Below, piece by piece: positions 28,760 through 37,608 of a stretch of DNA of 60,936 nt (its first letter is position 1; the number at the start of each line of letters is the position of its first letter). The DNA comes from a virus. The stretch covers positions 1 through 60,936 of IMG/VR virus record IMGVR_UViG_3300028592_000010. One strand, given 5' to 3'. The translations under genes and the position numbers were made by a program. The notes below the pieces were generated by a model. The model made no database searches. It saw only the letters and a list, made by a program, of their open reading frames with translations, and was not told where the DNA came from.

Positions 28760-31700
28760 TGGACGTTGCACTGTCGCGCCGGCTGGCGCGAGCCCTCCAG
28801 CACGAGGCCGATATCGAGGAACAGGACTCGGTGGTCGAGGAGGCCCAGCTTGTCGACACCTGGGAGCAGTTGCCCCAGGACATCCGCGAACTGATCGAGG
28901 ACCTGGAGGACCGCCCCTACCGGGAGGGCGTGCCCTACGCCTGGCTGGGCGACCCGCGCGAGACCGAGAAGGCCTGGGCGCTGGAGGCCCAGTCGCACAA
29001 CCGAAGCATGACCGCCTCGGCGGGTGACTACCACGAAGAGTTCTGCCGCAACCCCTTGCACCCGGGCCCGTGCAAGGGGTGGAGGCAGGCGCTGCCCGAG
29101 GGCGACTCCCGGCGGCGGCCCCGCAAGGACGTGGCCCCGGCCGAGTCGTCTCGTCGTCGCAAGCGTGAGGTCACCCAGCGCCTGGACACCAAGGCCGTGG
29201 AGGACGAACTGCGGCGCATCCAGGACACCGCGCCACCGAGCGTGCTCCCACCCGATGCCGCCCAGGCCGCCTATGCCGACCTCCAGGCCGCCGCCGGGGG
29301 CGACACTGGCGCCCAGGAACGCATCACCGCCCTGGCCCGGACCACCTATGAGTACCAGGACGATGGGGTGGACGGGCTCCAGGCAATCGTGCGCAGTGTC
29401 GTGCCGAGCAGGGGGACCTCCAATCGCGGCGCCGGCATGACGGTCAGCGTGGAGATCCTGGACCGGCAGGGCCGCCACGTCGGGATGGCCACCCGTTCCT
29501 GGCGCGTGCCGCCCGGCTCGGACAAGGTGCAGGTACGCCACTCGTCCTTCAGCCTCAACGACAACGTGCAAGGCGGCGGGTTCTCCCGCCGCTACAACGC
29601 TCGGGCCTACCAGGCCTACCGCGAGATGGGCGTGGGCCGAGTCGGCCTCACCGCCGACGATACGGTGGGCGGCGCGGCCTGGGCGCTGGAGGGCTACGAC
29701 TGGACCGACCAGGCCGACCTGGAGGCCGTCGCCAACCGCTGGCGGCGCGTGCACGGTCGGCTCCAGCCGGGGCCGATCCGTGACCAGATCAACGAGTTGC
29801 TGCTGCGCACCCGCCGGGAGGACTGGGATGCGGGCCGGCACCCTTCGCCGTATGAGTTCGCCATGATCGGCTCCGAGTTCACGACCCAGCGGCCCATCCG
29901 GGGCACCAACCGCACCTACACCTCGTGGATCGGCAAGGAGGTCATGGCCCAGACCGAGTGGGAGGGCGCCCTCGGCATCACCGAGCCCAACCGGCCCGAG
30001 GCGAACCCACCGGGGCGCACCGCCGCCGCCGAACCCGACATGGCCGGCTGGGACGAGCGCACCGAGTTCCTGCAAGCGGTCAACGAGTTGGCCCTGGCCT
30101 ACGCCAACACCGTGGCCGAGGACGTTGCCGCCGAGGACCTGTATGACCCACCGGGCGACTACCCAGAGCACCACCACCTGTTCGCCGCCGACGAGGAGAC
30201 CTCGGACGTTTACACCGACCTCGCCGATGACCTGATGTCCGAGTGGGGCCGTGACCAGCCGGACACCGAAGAGGACGACCCGGATGCCCTGGTGGCGCAC
30301 GCGGGCTGCGCCGAGTTCTGTCGCGCGCCCTTGCATCCTGGCCCGTGCCGGGGCTGGCGCTCCCGGCTGCGGCAGAAGAACCCCGAACGGGCCCGCAAGC
30401 TCGACGAGCGCGACCGGGCCCGGCGGGAAGGCCGCACCCCCGCCAAGAAGGCACCCGCCAAGAAGGCCGCCCCGGCGGCACCGACTGAGACTCCCCAGCA
30501 GCGCCAGGCGCGGCTGGACCAGGAGCAGTTGGAGACCGCGCGCCTGGGCGCCGAGGCCCAACGGCAGCGCGAACTCCTGCGTACGCGACCCATGGAGCGG
30601 GTGAGCCCGGAGGGTTACAGCACGGCGCGCTTCCAGGACGACCTCTATGTGGCAGCGCGCGCCCAGAACCCCCGAGGCCTCACCCAAGAGGAACGCACCC
30701 GAGCGGCCGAGGCGAACCAGCGCCTGACCGCCTGGGCGCGAGCCGTCTGGCAGCACGATGACCCACAGAGCGGCCTGCGGGCCGAGGTCCAGTACGTCAC
30801 CGCAAGTGCGCCCTACGGCCAGCCGGACCGGCCGAACATGCAGATCAACCTTGTCATCCGCGATGCTCGTGGCCGACAGGTGGGCACCTCTACGCGCCAG
30901 GTCGGCGTCGGCGTGCTGGCCAGCGGTGGGCGGGACACCTTGCAGGCCTATCACGCCTTCTTGCGGCTCGACCCAAGTGTCCAGGGCGGCGGCTTCGCTG
31001 ACCGTTACAACGCGCGCGCCTACCAGGCGTACGCCGAGATGGGCGTCACCCGCGTCGGTGTCCACGCGGACATCGACGTGGGCGGTTACACCTGGGCGAC
31101 GCAGGGGTTCGACTTCGAGACCAGACGCGACTTGGATGGGTTCGTCAGCCGAGCCACCTCGGTACTGCGTTACGGCAACCCGGACCCGGCGACACGGGCC
31201 GAGGCCCAGCGGCTGATTGACCGTTCGACCGAGGCGCACTGGCGGGCTGGCACTCACCCGACTCCGTACGAGTTCGCCATGTTGGGGCGGGAGCAGGTCA
31301 GCCTGCGCCAGGCTGGGCGGAACCCGGACGGAACGGTGCGGCACATCGTGACGTGGCCCGGCAAGGACATGCTGCTCGGCTCGTCCTGGCACGGGGTTCG
31401 GCCGATCACCTTGCCGGTGCGCCGTGGCGGCCCGTCGCCGTTCACGCGCGCAGGTCGGCCCCGTAAGGCCGCCAAGAAGGCTGTGACGGCGGCGGCGGAG
31501 GCACCCATGGTGGAGGAGTTCCCAGAGGACCCGAGCGGACCGGGCTGGGACGACCGGGCTGGGTTCCTGGACGCGGTGGGCGAGTGGGCCTCGGCGTGGG
31601 CCAACACGGTCGGCGACACCGTGCCGGTACACCAGGAGGACGCGCACCCGAATCGGGACGGGGAGACCGACTACTACGCCAACCAGCACCTCATCTCGGC

Positions 31701-31878
31701 CAGCCCGGCTGAGCAGCAGGCGTTCCTTGACATCGCCGAGGAGGTGCTGGCCGAGTGGGGACGCGACGATCAGGGAGAAATCCCGCTGGAGCCCGAAGCC
31801 GATGAGCAGCCCGGAGGGGTGACGGCTTCGGGCGAGCCCACGGCCCCGTTTCCCGGGCCACCTGACCTTTTGCCGTAA
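28759..31878 (+). CDS. head-associated protein with two GNAT-like modules
   Basis: The 1039 residues contain two similar units of about 400 residues. Each starts near a Cys/His motif (FCRNPLHPGPC at about 95, FCRAPLHPGPC at about 520) and a basic KKAP-type linker. Each then has a core with VQGGGF..RYNARAYQAY, a VGGxxWAxxGxD turn, HPSPYEFAM or HPTPYEFAM, and a WxGKxM strand. The QGGGF loop and following helix resemble an acetyl-CoA site of GNAT enzymes, a tentative fold call. Each unit ends in an acidic tail. ATG 28759 overlaps the portal stop. Confidence 0.6.
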   Translation: MDVALSRRLARALQHEADIEEQDSVVEEAQLVDTWEQLPQDIRELIEDLEDRPYREGVPYAWLGDPRETEKAWALEAQSHNRSMTASAGDYHEEFCRNPLHPGPCKGWRQALPEGDSRRRPRKDVAPAESSRRRKREVTQRLDTKAVEDELRRIQDTAPPSVLPPDAAQAAYADLQAAAGGDTGAQERITALARTTYEYQDDGVDGLQAIVRSVVPSRGTSNRGAGMTVSVEILDRQGRHVGMATRSWRVPPGSDKVQVRHSSFSLNDNVQGGGFSRRYNARAYQAYREMGVGRVGLTADDTVGGAAWALEGYDWTDQADLEAVANRWRRVHGRLQPGPIRDQINELLLRTRREDWDAGRHPSPYEFAMIGSEFTTQRPIRGTNRTYTSWIGKEVMAQTEWEGALGITEPNRPEANPPGRTAAAEPDMAGWDERTEFLQAVNELALAYANTVAEDVAAEDLYDPPGDYPEHHHLFAADEETSDVYTDLADDLMSEWGRDQPDTEEDDPDALVAHAGCAEFCRAPLHPGPCRGWRSRLRQKNPERARKLDERDRARREGRTPAKKAPAKKAAPAAPTETPQQRQARLDQEQLETARLGAEAQRQRELLRTRPMERVSPEGYSTARFQDDLYVAARAQNPRGLTQEERTRAAEANQRLTAWARAVWQHDDPQSGLRAEVQYVTASAPYGQPDRPNMQINLVIRDARGRQVGTSTRQVGVGVLASGGRDTLQAYHAFLRLDPSVQGGGFADRYNARAYQAYAEMGVTRVGVHADIDVGGYTWATQGFDFETRRDLDGFVSRATSVLRYGNPDPATRAEAQRLIDRSTEAHWRAGTHPTPYEFAMLGREQVSLRQAGRNPDGTVRHIVTWPGKDMLLGSSWHGVRPITLPVRRGGPSPFTRAGRPRKAAKKAVTAAAEAPMVEEFPEDPSGPGWDDRAGFLDAVGEWASAWANTVGDTVPVHQEDAHPNRDGETDYYANQHLISASPAEQQAFLDIAEEVLAEWGRDDQGEIPLEPEADEQPGGVTASGEPTAPFPGPPDLLP

Positions 31879-32032
31879 TCCTCTCCACCCGGGCCCGTGC
31901 AAGCGCATCTTCGACCGGATCAAGTACCGCAAGCGGCGGCCCCTCACGGGCCATTACACCTTCGGGCGCAGTCGTTGGTGGGATGCGGTTCCCGAGGACG
32001 ACGAGCGGCCGACGCCAGTCAGGGACCTGACC

Positions 32033-32851
32033 GTGCAGTTGGCGACCCGGGACTACACGATCCGCAACGGCACCGCGTACAAGATCGACGGCGTGGCCTA
32101 CCTGGTGGAGCACGACGACACCCCGGACGGCATCCGGGTGGGTCACGAGGTGCTTCAGCACGTGTTCAACTTGCACCGCGACAGCGTGGGCCCGCACGAC
32201 CCTGGCTACCAGCGGGCCTACCTGGTGGCCGAACGGGAGAGCCCGGCCGAGGCGTTGTACCGCCAGGCAGGCCGGTTCGGCAACGACCCGGACCAGCACC
32301 TCGCCGCAACGGCCGGTGACGGCTCGTCGTCGATCTGGGGCTACACCAGGTCGTGGTTCCGCCACGACCGCCTGGGCCCGGTGCTCCAGCACGAGTACGG
32401 CCACAACGTCGGCGCCCTGGCCCCCCGCATGCCCAGTGGTGAGCGGGTGGACGATTCCCCCGAGTGGCACGCGGCCGGTATGCAGGACGTGCGCGGCGGC
32501 GGCCCGTCACAGCGGGTGAGTAACGGGCGCATCATCCCCGGCACGGCGATGGGCAACCGGGGGCTGTATATCAACGCGGGCGCGATCCCGGGCACCAAGT
32601 ATGAGATCGGGGTCACGCCCTACGGGACCAGCAACCAGCGCGAGGACTTCGGCGAGTCCGTGATGATGTACCTGCACGGACAGATCGGGGTGGGCGTGCC
32701 GCAGGGGCACTCGGGTGAGGTGCCGATCTACTTTCGGGACTTCTTCCCGCACCGGGCCGCCATGCTCGACGCCCTGTTCCCCGATCACGCTACTGAGCAG
32801 TTGGCTCAGATTGCACGAGAGCGGACTTCCCCGACTCAGGGAAGTAGCTGA
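32033..32851 (+). CDS. zincin metallopeptidase domain, upstream part out of frame
   Basis: GTG 32033 is the first start codon in frame. Coding clearly begins earlier: from 31868 this frame encodes FCRNPLHPGPCK, the fourth copy of the local motif, but no start codon lies between it and a stop at 31822. The product is probably joined to the preceding gene by a +1 shift at CTTTTG (31867-31872) or by a sequence error. The protease part has HEYGHN (H120, E121, H124 from GTG 32033), the zincin zinc site, and a later MMYLHG segment. It may process head or host proteins. Confidence 0.65.
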   Translation: MQLATRDYTIRNGTAYKIDGVAYLVEHDDTPDGIRVGHEVLQHVFNLHRDSVGPHDPGYQRAYLVAERESPAEALYRQAGRFGNDPDQHLAATAGDGSSSIWGYTRSWFRHDRLGPVLQHEYGHNVGALAPRMPSGERVDDSPEWHAAGMQDVRGGGPSQRVSNGRIIPGTAMGNRGLYINAGAIPGTKYEIGVTPYGTSNQREDFGESVMMYLHGQIGVGVPQGHSGEVPIYFRDFFPHRAAMLDALFPDHATEQLAQIARERTSPTQGSS

Positions 32852-32951
32852 TGGAGAACGCCTCGTCGTCCTCGACCTCCACCGACGCGGCAGGCGCGGC
32901 ATCGGTGACCGGCAGGCCGGTCTCGTCGTGGTACTGGACCTCTTCACTCAT
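32790..32951 (-). CDS. possible small acidic antisense gene, 53 aa
   Basis: A minus-strand frame begins ATG at 32951 and reads as an acidic protein (SEEVQYHDETGLPVTDAAP) ending in TAG inside the metallopeptidase gene. A competing plus-strand frame (32851-33006) overlaps the peptidase stop as TGATG but is Ser/Thr-rich and less protein-like. Both share third positions, so codon bias cannot decide. Confidence 0.35.
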   Translation of the reverse strand: MSEEVQYHDETGLPVTDAAPAASVEVEDDEAFSISYFPESGKSALVQSEPTAQ

Positions 32952-32968
32952 GACCCTGAGTATGGAGC

Positions 32969-33616
32969 GTGTCGGTGATCCAGAGCACGCACGCCTCCTG
33001 CACTGAGCAGTTCTGCCGCGCGCCGCTGCACCCCGGCCCGTGCAAGGGCTGGAAGCGCCAGCTTGACGTGCCCTCGGCCCAGCGGCGGACCAAGAGGCAC
33101 GAGGCGGACGTGCGGGTGGTTCCGCTGGGACGCGGCGCGGGGCGGCGCGTGCGACCGCCCAGCGGTGTGCGGCGGCGCCCGGACGCGAGCTACCGCGACC
33201 TCCCCGCCGAGGCGCAGGCCCAGGAACGCCAGCGGGTAATCAACGCGGCGCTACCTCATGCGGACCTGGCCGCCCAGATCGACCAGATGGTCCAGAACGG
33301 CGGTAGCGCCCGGGCGCTGCGCCACACCCTGTCGGGCGCCCTGGGCGAGCACCTGAGCACTCGCCAGCGCAACGCGCTGCTCGCGCTGGTGGACCGGCCC
33401 GAGGACCTGCGGGCGGCGGTTCGGGCCCAGGCGGCCCGGGAGGGCGTGGAGGTGCTGGGCCGCACCGAGGACGCGGCGCGGTTCGACCAGCGGCTGCACG
33501 AGTCGATCGGACCAGCCATCGCGCCCGGCGCACCCGTTACCGTGGTGAGACCCGGAGCCCGCCTGTGGATCGGGGAGGACGTGCTGATGCACAGTCGGAT
33601 GCAGGTGCAGGAATGA
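32969..33616 (+). CDS. Cys/His-motif head protein with GrpE-like C-terminus
   Basis: GTG 32969 gives 215 residues. CTEQFCRAPLHPGPCKGW at about 10-27 is the fifth motif copy, followed by a basic segment. The C-terminus (GVEVLGRTEDAARFDQRLHES, then APVTVVRPGARLWIGEDVL) resembles the beta domain of GrpE-type exchange factors. That match is weak, so I call it only GrpE-like. It overlaps the MuF-like gene. Confidence 0.6.
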   Translation: MSVIQSTHASCTEQFCRAPLHPGPCKGWKRQLDVPSAQRRTKRHEADVRVVPLGRGAGRRVRPPSGVRRRPDASYRDLPAEAQAQERQRVINAALPHADLAAQIDQMVQNGGSARALRHTLSGALGEHLSTRQRNALLALVDRPEDLRAAVRAQAAREGVEVLGRTEDAARFDQRLHESIGPAIAPGAPVTVVRPGARLWIGEDVLMHSRMQVQE

Positions 33617-34494
33617 CCGACCCGTTCGTTAAGGACCAGTGGCTGCCGGACCGCATGGCCGCCCTGGGCATCCTGCTGCCCGGCGAGCGCGACATCTTCC
33701 AGGACTATGTGCGCCTGCTGGACGGGTTCTTTGCGGTGGTGCGGGGCGAGGTGCTCAAGCCGCTACTGAAGATCATCGACCCGTTCGGGGTGTTCCATGG
33801 CGTGGCCACGTTCAACCGGCTGCTCACCGACTTCCTGACCGGCGGCATCTCCAAGATGCTGGAGACCTCCTACGGGCGCGTCCTCGGGGAGCGCTACCCG
33901 TTCACCAACCGGCCCTACGTCGCGCGCCACCTGGAGGAGGTGCGCAACCGAATGGTGCGCATCCCGGAACAGGTGTTCGACCTGGTCCGCACCGAGGTGG
34001 ACGAGGGAATCAACGCGGGCGAGGGCGTGCCCGAACTCGCCAAGCGCATCGACGCCACCCTGCTCAACAGCGGCTCGGAGCGCTGGAAGAACCGGGCCGT
34101 GGTGGTCGCCCGCACCGAGTCCATGGGCGCGTACAACGGGGGCACCCTCGACGCTTTCAAGGTCATCCAGGAGGAGACCGACGAGAAGCTGGAGAAGGTC
34201 TGGCTGGCGACCATGGACACCCGCACCCGGGACACCCACTTCATCGCGGACGGCCAGCGGGTGCCCTTCGCGGCCCCGTTCATCGTGGGCGGCTTCCCGG
34301 GCATGTTCCCGGGCGACCCGACCTTGCCGGCCCAGGAGGTCATCCAGTGCCGGTGCACGTTCCTGGTGGTGGAGCCCGGCGAGGTCACCGACCTGTCCCA
34401 CCGGGGCTGGAAGCCCAACGCCAGCACCTCGGCGGAGGTTGCACGCAGGGCCGCACGTGGGATCATCCGTACGAGCGATCAGGAGGGGACATGA
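33613..34494 (+). CDS. MuF-like minor head protein
   Basis: ATG 33613 overlaps the previous stop. The C-terminal half has the phage Mu F pattern: VVVARTESMGAYNGG, KVWLATMDTRTRDTHFIADGQRVPF and VIQCRCTFLVV. Such proteins sit in the head near the portal. The N-terminal 150 residues are helical. Unlike its neighbours it lacks the Cys/His motif, so here MuF and effector domains are on separate proteins. Confidence 0.85.
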   Translation: MTDPFVKDQWLPDRMAALGILLPGERDIFQDYVRLLDGFFAVVRGEVLKPLLKIIDPFGVFHGVATFNRLLTDFLTGGISKMLETSYGRVLGERYPFTNRPYVARHLEEVRNRMVRIPEQVFDLVRTEVDEGINAGEGVPELAKRIDATLLNSGSERWKNRAVVVARTESMGAYNGGTLDAFKVIQEETDEKLEKVWLATMDTRTRDTHFIADGQRVPFAAPFIVGGFPGMFPGDPTLPAQEVIQCRCTFLVVEPGEVTDLSHRGWKPNASTSAEVARRAARGIIRTSDQEGT

Positions 34495-36422
34495 CCGAGG
34501 CGCTGGTAGCGGCGGCTGTGCCGGGCCACATGCCCGAGCGGCTGGCCGAGTACTGGGTCCATGGCAAGGGGGCCCTCAAGATCCGCTGGGGCACCCCGGG
34601 CGACTTCAAGCGGTGCGTGCGCAACCTGCGCAAGTACTTCCCGACCAACCCCGAGGGGCTGTGCAACCGCCTCCACACGCGCGCTCTCGGCGTGCCGCCA
34701 GGCCAGGAGCACGCCCTGGACGGGCTGGAGCCCGGCGGCGTGTTCCGCAACGTGTCCACCGAGGAACGCAAGCGCCTGGCCGAGAAGGGCCACGCCATGC
34801 CGGACGGCTCGTACCCGATCGAGACCGAGGCCGACCTGGCCAACGCCATCCAGGCGGTGGGGCGGGCCAAGCCATCCGACCGGGCCGCCGTGCGTCGGCA
34901 CATCATCAAGCGTGCGCGGGCCCTTGGGGCCGAGGACAAGATCCCCGAGGCCTGGCTGAAGCGCTCCGCCCTGGAGGCCAGCCAGTTCGCCTACTACGAC
35001 GAGATGGCCGAGGACGACCTTTTCGACGAGACGCTGTACGAGGAGGAGGCCGCCCTCGTCCCCATGAAGCGGATGTGGCGCGGTCGCCTGGCCCCGATCG
35101 GCGCCCCGACCGGCGACCGCCGCCGCTTCGCCGAGGGCGGCATCAGCCACCGCGACCTCCCGCTGGCCCTGCTCTACCAGAAGATGACCGGCGAGGGACA
35201 CTCCTCCTCGGTGGTCGTGGGCCGCATCCTCGCTGTAGACGTGCGCCCGGACGAGGCCTACGGGTGGGGCGACTGGTTCGACACCGACGATGCGCGCGAC
35301 GCCCAGGCGCTGACCGACTCGGGCGTGGGCGGGCCCTCAGTCGACCTCGACGACATCGAGTACGAGTTGCGGGTGCCCGGCACCGACCAGCAGTGGCTGG
35401 CCAACGAGCAGTGCTCGGCGGACACGGGCGAGTGCAGCGTGCACGAGTTCGTGGTCACCAAGGGCCGCATCTCCGCCGCGACCATCGTGGCCATCCCGGC
35501 CTTCGCCGAGGCCAAGCTGGAGACGTACGACGCACCCGACGAGGAGGGCCTGCTGGCCGCCTTCGACGCGATGCCGATGGCCGTGGAGGACGACTCGTCG
35601 TGCGGGTGCGGGATGGCCGCCTCGGCCATCGAGGCCTACTGCGTGCCGGCCCCGGCGCTGACGGCGGCGGTCGCCACCACCTTCGCCCCGCCGGGTGCCG
35701 CGTTCACCGACCCCGGGTTCACCGAGTTCGCTGAGGCGATCCGCCTGGACGAGCACAAGTTCCCCGGGTACGTGGCCATCTACGGGCACGTCGCGCCGTG
35801 GCGCCTGCCGCACGTTGGCGTGCGCCAGGAGGCGCCACGCTCCCGTTCCGGGTACGCCTACTTCCACGTGGGCGAGGTCTACACGGCCGAGGGCGACTCG
35901 CTGGCGGTCGGAAAGATCGTGTACGCGGGCAAGCACCCGAGCCTCGACGTGGGGCTGCGCGCGGCGGTTCAGCACTACGACGACACGTCCAAGGCGGTCG
36001 CGGTCGTACGCGCCGGGGAGGACCGGTTCGGGATCTGGGTGGCGGGCGTCCTGCTGCCCTGGGTGGATGACCACACCAAGCTGGACCTGGGTTTGTCGCC
36101 GCTGTCGGGCGACTGGCGCCGGGTGGGTGGCGCGTACGAGATGATCGCCGCTCTGGCCGTGAACTTCCCGGGCTTCCCGGTGGTGCGCGAGCGCATGGAG
36201 GAGGGGCGCGGCGTGGCGCTCGTGGCCTGCGCGGGCACGTACGGGATGTTGGAGGACCCGGGCGAGTGGCGCATCCTGCGGGCCGAGGCGGGCCGTCTCG
36301 TGGTGCGTGACGGGGGGGGCAAGGAGTACCGGCTGGCGTACGAGCCGGTGCCGGTGGAGCCGCCGCCGGTGGACCGGGTGGCGGAGTTGTACGCCCTGTT
36401 CGGGGCGGGCAAGGAGGACTGA
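34491..36422 (+). CDS. capsid maturation protease
   Basis: ATG 34491 follows AGGAGGGG. The first 150 residues (HGKGALKIRWGTPGDFKRC..) are a common N-terminal extension. Residues 190-350 carry the actinophage protease pattern: APIGAPTGDRRRFAEGGISHRDLPLALLYQ, VVVGRILAVDV, and a Ser/His-rich EFVVTKGRISAATIVAIPAFAEA. A second alpha/beta region lies in the last 280 residues. It cleaves capsid scaffolding during head maturation. At 643 residues it is long for the family, suggesting a fused extra domain. Confidence 0.8.
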   Translation: MTEALVAAAVPGHMPERLAEYWVHGKGALKIRWGTPGDFKRCVRNLRKYFPTNPEGLCNRLHTRALGVPPGQEHALDGLEPGGVFRNVSTEERKRLAEKGHAMPDGSYPIETEADLANAIQAVGRAKPSDRAAVRRHIIKRARALGAEDKIPEAWLKRSALEASQFAYYDEMAEDDLFDETLYEEEAALVPMKRMWRGRLAPIGAPTGDRRRFAEGGISHRDLPLALLYQKMTGEGHSSSVVVGRILAVDVRPDEAYGWGDWFDTDDARDAQALTDSGVGGPSVDLDDIEYELRVPGTDQQWLANEQCSADTGECSVHEFVVTKGRISAATIVAIPAFAEAKLETYDAPDEEGLLAAFDAMPMAVEDDSSCGCGMAASAIEAYCVPAPALTAAVATTFAPPGAAFTDPGFTEFAEAIRLDEHKFPGYVAIYGHVAPWRLPHVGVRQEAPRSRSGYAYFHVGEVYTAEGDSLAVGKIVYAGKHPSLDVGLRAAVQHYDDTSKAVAVVRAGEDRFGIWVAGVLLPWVDDHTKLDLGLSPLSGDWRRVGGAYEMIAALAVNFPGFPVVRERMEEGRGVALVACAGTYGMLEDPGEWRILRAEAGRLVVRDGGGKEYRLAYEPVPVEPPPVDRVAELYALFGAGKED

Positions 36423-36423
36423 C

Positions 36424-36588
36424 GTGGGTTGCGGATGTGGGGCGGGTGCGGCTGCGGCCGACACGCAGTGGATCATCAAGTTCACTGACGGGTCGCAGAG
36501 CACGACCAAGTACGCGAACGAGACCGAGGCCCGGGTGGCCCTGGCTCGTACCGGAAAGACCGGTATCGTGAGGTCGGTGCCCAAGTAA
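36424..36588 (+). CDS. small CGCG protein, 54 aa
   Basis: GTG 36424 starts MGCGCGAGAAAAD, followed by a small beta hairpin domain (QWIIKFTDGSQSTTKYANETEARVAL). Actinophages commonly have this small Cys-start protein after the protease. The function is unknown. A terminator-like hairpin follows. Confidence 0.7.
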   Translation: MGCGCGAGAAAADTQWIIKFTDGSQSTTKYANETEARVALARTGKTGIVRSVPK

Positions 36589-36603
36589 GGGTGCCCTCAG
36601 ACC

Positions 36604-36643
36604 AGTGACCGCGCGAGCTTCCCCCCGTTGCCGCGCGGTCACT
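36604..36643 (+). terminator. inverted repeat terminator
   Basis: AGTGACCGCGCG (36604-36615) pairs perfectly with 36632-36643. It lies between the head operon and the next promoter box. No U tract follows. Confidence 0.6.
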
Positions 36644-36647
36644 GCTG

Positions 36648-36653
36648 TATGGT
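36648..36653 (+). promoter_or_regulatory. -10 box TATGGT before the HTH gene
   Basis: TG-TATGGTGGGCGCAGACA matches the recurring early-type motif and precedes ATG 36678 by 25 bases; AGGGGGG is the ribosome site. Confidence 0.55.
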
Positions 36654-36677
36654 GGGCGCAGACATAAAGGGGGGCGC

Positions 36678-37139
36678 ATGGACCAGGCTGAGCTAGTGCT
36701 GGCCGACCTTTACCGCGAGACGATGCCGCTGGTGCACCGCATCGACGTGCTGACGGGTGGGAGCCTCTACGCCGACACGGTCCTGCTCGCGCGCCTGCGC
36801 GGGCTCGCGCGCGCGCTGGCGGACGTGAACCCCTCCCCCGAGGCGGCCTCATGCGTCATGGCCGCCCTGTTCCCATACGCCGACCCGCCACTGTCCTGGT
36901 GGTCGACCAGCGCGGGCCAGGCCGTCGCCCAGGCGATCGGCTACCACCGCTCGGTCTGCCCGGCTGGCCAGGCGGCGGCCATCCTCAACGTGAGCCGCCA
37001 GCGCATCACCCAGTTGGTGGCCGAGGGTCGCCTGGTCGAGGTGGCCTGGTCGCGCATGGCAGTGGCCGCGCCTTCCGTCCGGGATGAGTTGCTCCGGTAC
37101 GGCCGACGCGGCCAGGGGTTGGTCGCTAGATCCTCGTGA
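36678..37139 (+). CDS. HTH DNA-binding protein, 153 aa
   Basis: After a helical N-terminal domain, residues 100-140 form an excisionase/MerR-like HTH: GQAAAILNVSRQRITQLVAEGRLVEVAWSRMAVAAPSVRDELL. It stands alone with its own promoter between two terminators or convergent genes, so it is a likely regulator of the late switch. Its 3' end overlaps the minus-strand lipoprotein gene by 14 bases. Confidence 0.75.
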   Translation: MDQAELVLADLYRETMPLVHRIDVLTGGSLYADTVLLARLRGLARALADVNPSPEAASCVMAALFPYADPPLSWWSTSAGQAVAQAIGYHRSVCPAGQAAAILNVSRQRITQLVAEGRLVEVAWSRMAVAAPSVRDELLRYGRRGQGLVARSS

Positions 37140-37266
37140 TGGTGGTAGTGGAGCGCGGGGTGTCCTGCGCCCAGTCGCATGCGACGACCGACAGCAAGAT
37201 GACGCCGACGAGCACGGCCGTCTGGCACCAGGCCGCCAGGATGCGTGTGTTCACGGTCCTAAGCAT
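37126..37266 (-). CDS. small lipoprotein-like peptide, 46 aa
   Basis: ATG at 37266 gives MLRTVNTRILAAW followed by a hydrophobic stretch ending VVAC, a plausible lipobox with Cys 30, then a short polar tail. It is the last gene of the minus-strand HicA-like operon and ends in TAG. Surface exclusion of other phages is a possible role. Confidence 0.5.
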   Translation of the reverse strand: MLRTVNTRILAAWCQTAVLVGVILLSVVACDWAQDTPRSTTTITRI

Positions 37267-37269
37267 GGC

Positions 37270-37608
37270 TCAGGCCAGCCCCGGGAGGCGTGCCTTGACC
37301 CAGGCCTCAGCCTCGGCCTCGGAGATGTCCGGCTCGACCTCCACGCGCAGGTACCGAACCTCCTCGTCCTCCATGTGGAGCCAGGTGGCCAGCCGGTAGC
37401 TGATGGCCGTGAGGGCCGCAAACGGGCTCTCGTGCATCTCGGGTGCGGCGTGCGCGTGGACCCTGCTCAGGCCCTCCCCGTAGCTGACCACCGAGCCGCC
37501 CACGGGCTGCATCCAGTCGTGGAGCCGGCTGATCTGTTCCCCCGTGAGGTTGAGCCGCACCTCGATGGTGACGGCCCAACCCCATGGCGCCTGCTCGTTC
37601 ATGGTCAC
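37270..37608 (-). CDS. hypothetical protein, 112 aa
   Basis: GTG 37608 overlaps the HicA-like stop as GTGA; ATG 37602 is in frame. It starts with strands (WAVTIEVRLNLTGEQISRLHDWM) and ends with an acidic helix (DISEAEAEAWVKARLPG). HicB antitoxins would be expected here, but no HicB pattern is visible. Confidence 0.6.
   Translation of the reverse strand: MTMNEQAPWGWAVTIEVRLNLTGEQISRLHDWMQPVGGSVVSYGEGLSRVHAHAAPEMHESPFAALTAISYRLATWLHMEDEEVRYLRVEVEPDISEAEAEAWVKARLPGLA

Noticed and set aside
28597-31947. A 1116-codon open frame on the minus strand
   Set aside because: It mirrors the plus-strand genes, which have overlapping starts, recognisable motifs and internal repeats. Long antisense frames are expected at this GC bias.
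32851-33006. Plus-strand peptide overlapping the metallopeptidase stop
   Set aside because: It has a TGATG overlap, but the protein is a Ser/Thr-rich string that overlaps the next gene's start; the minus-strand frame is slightly better.
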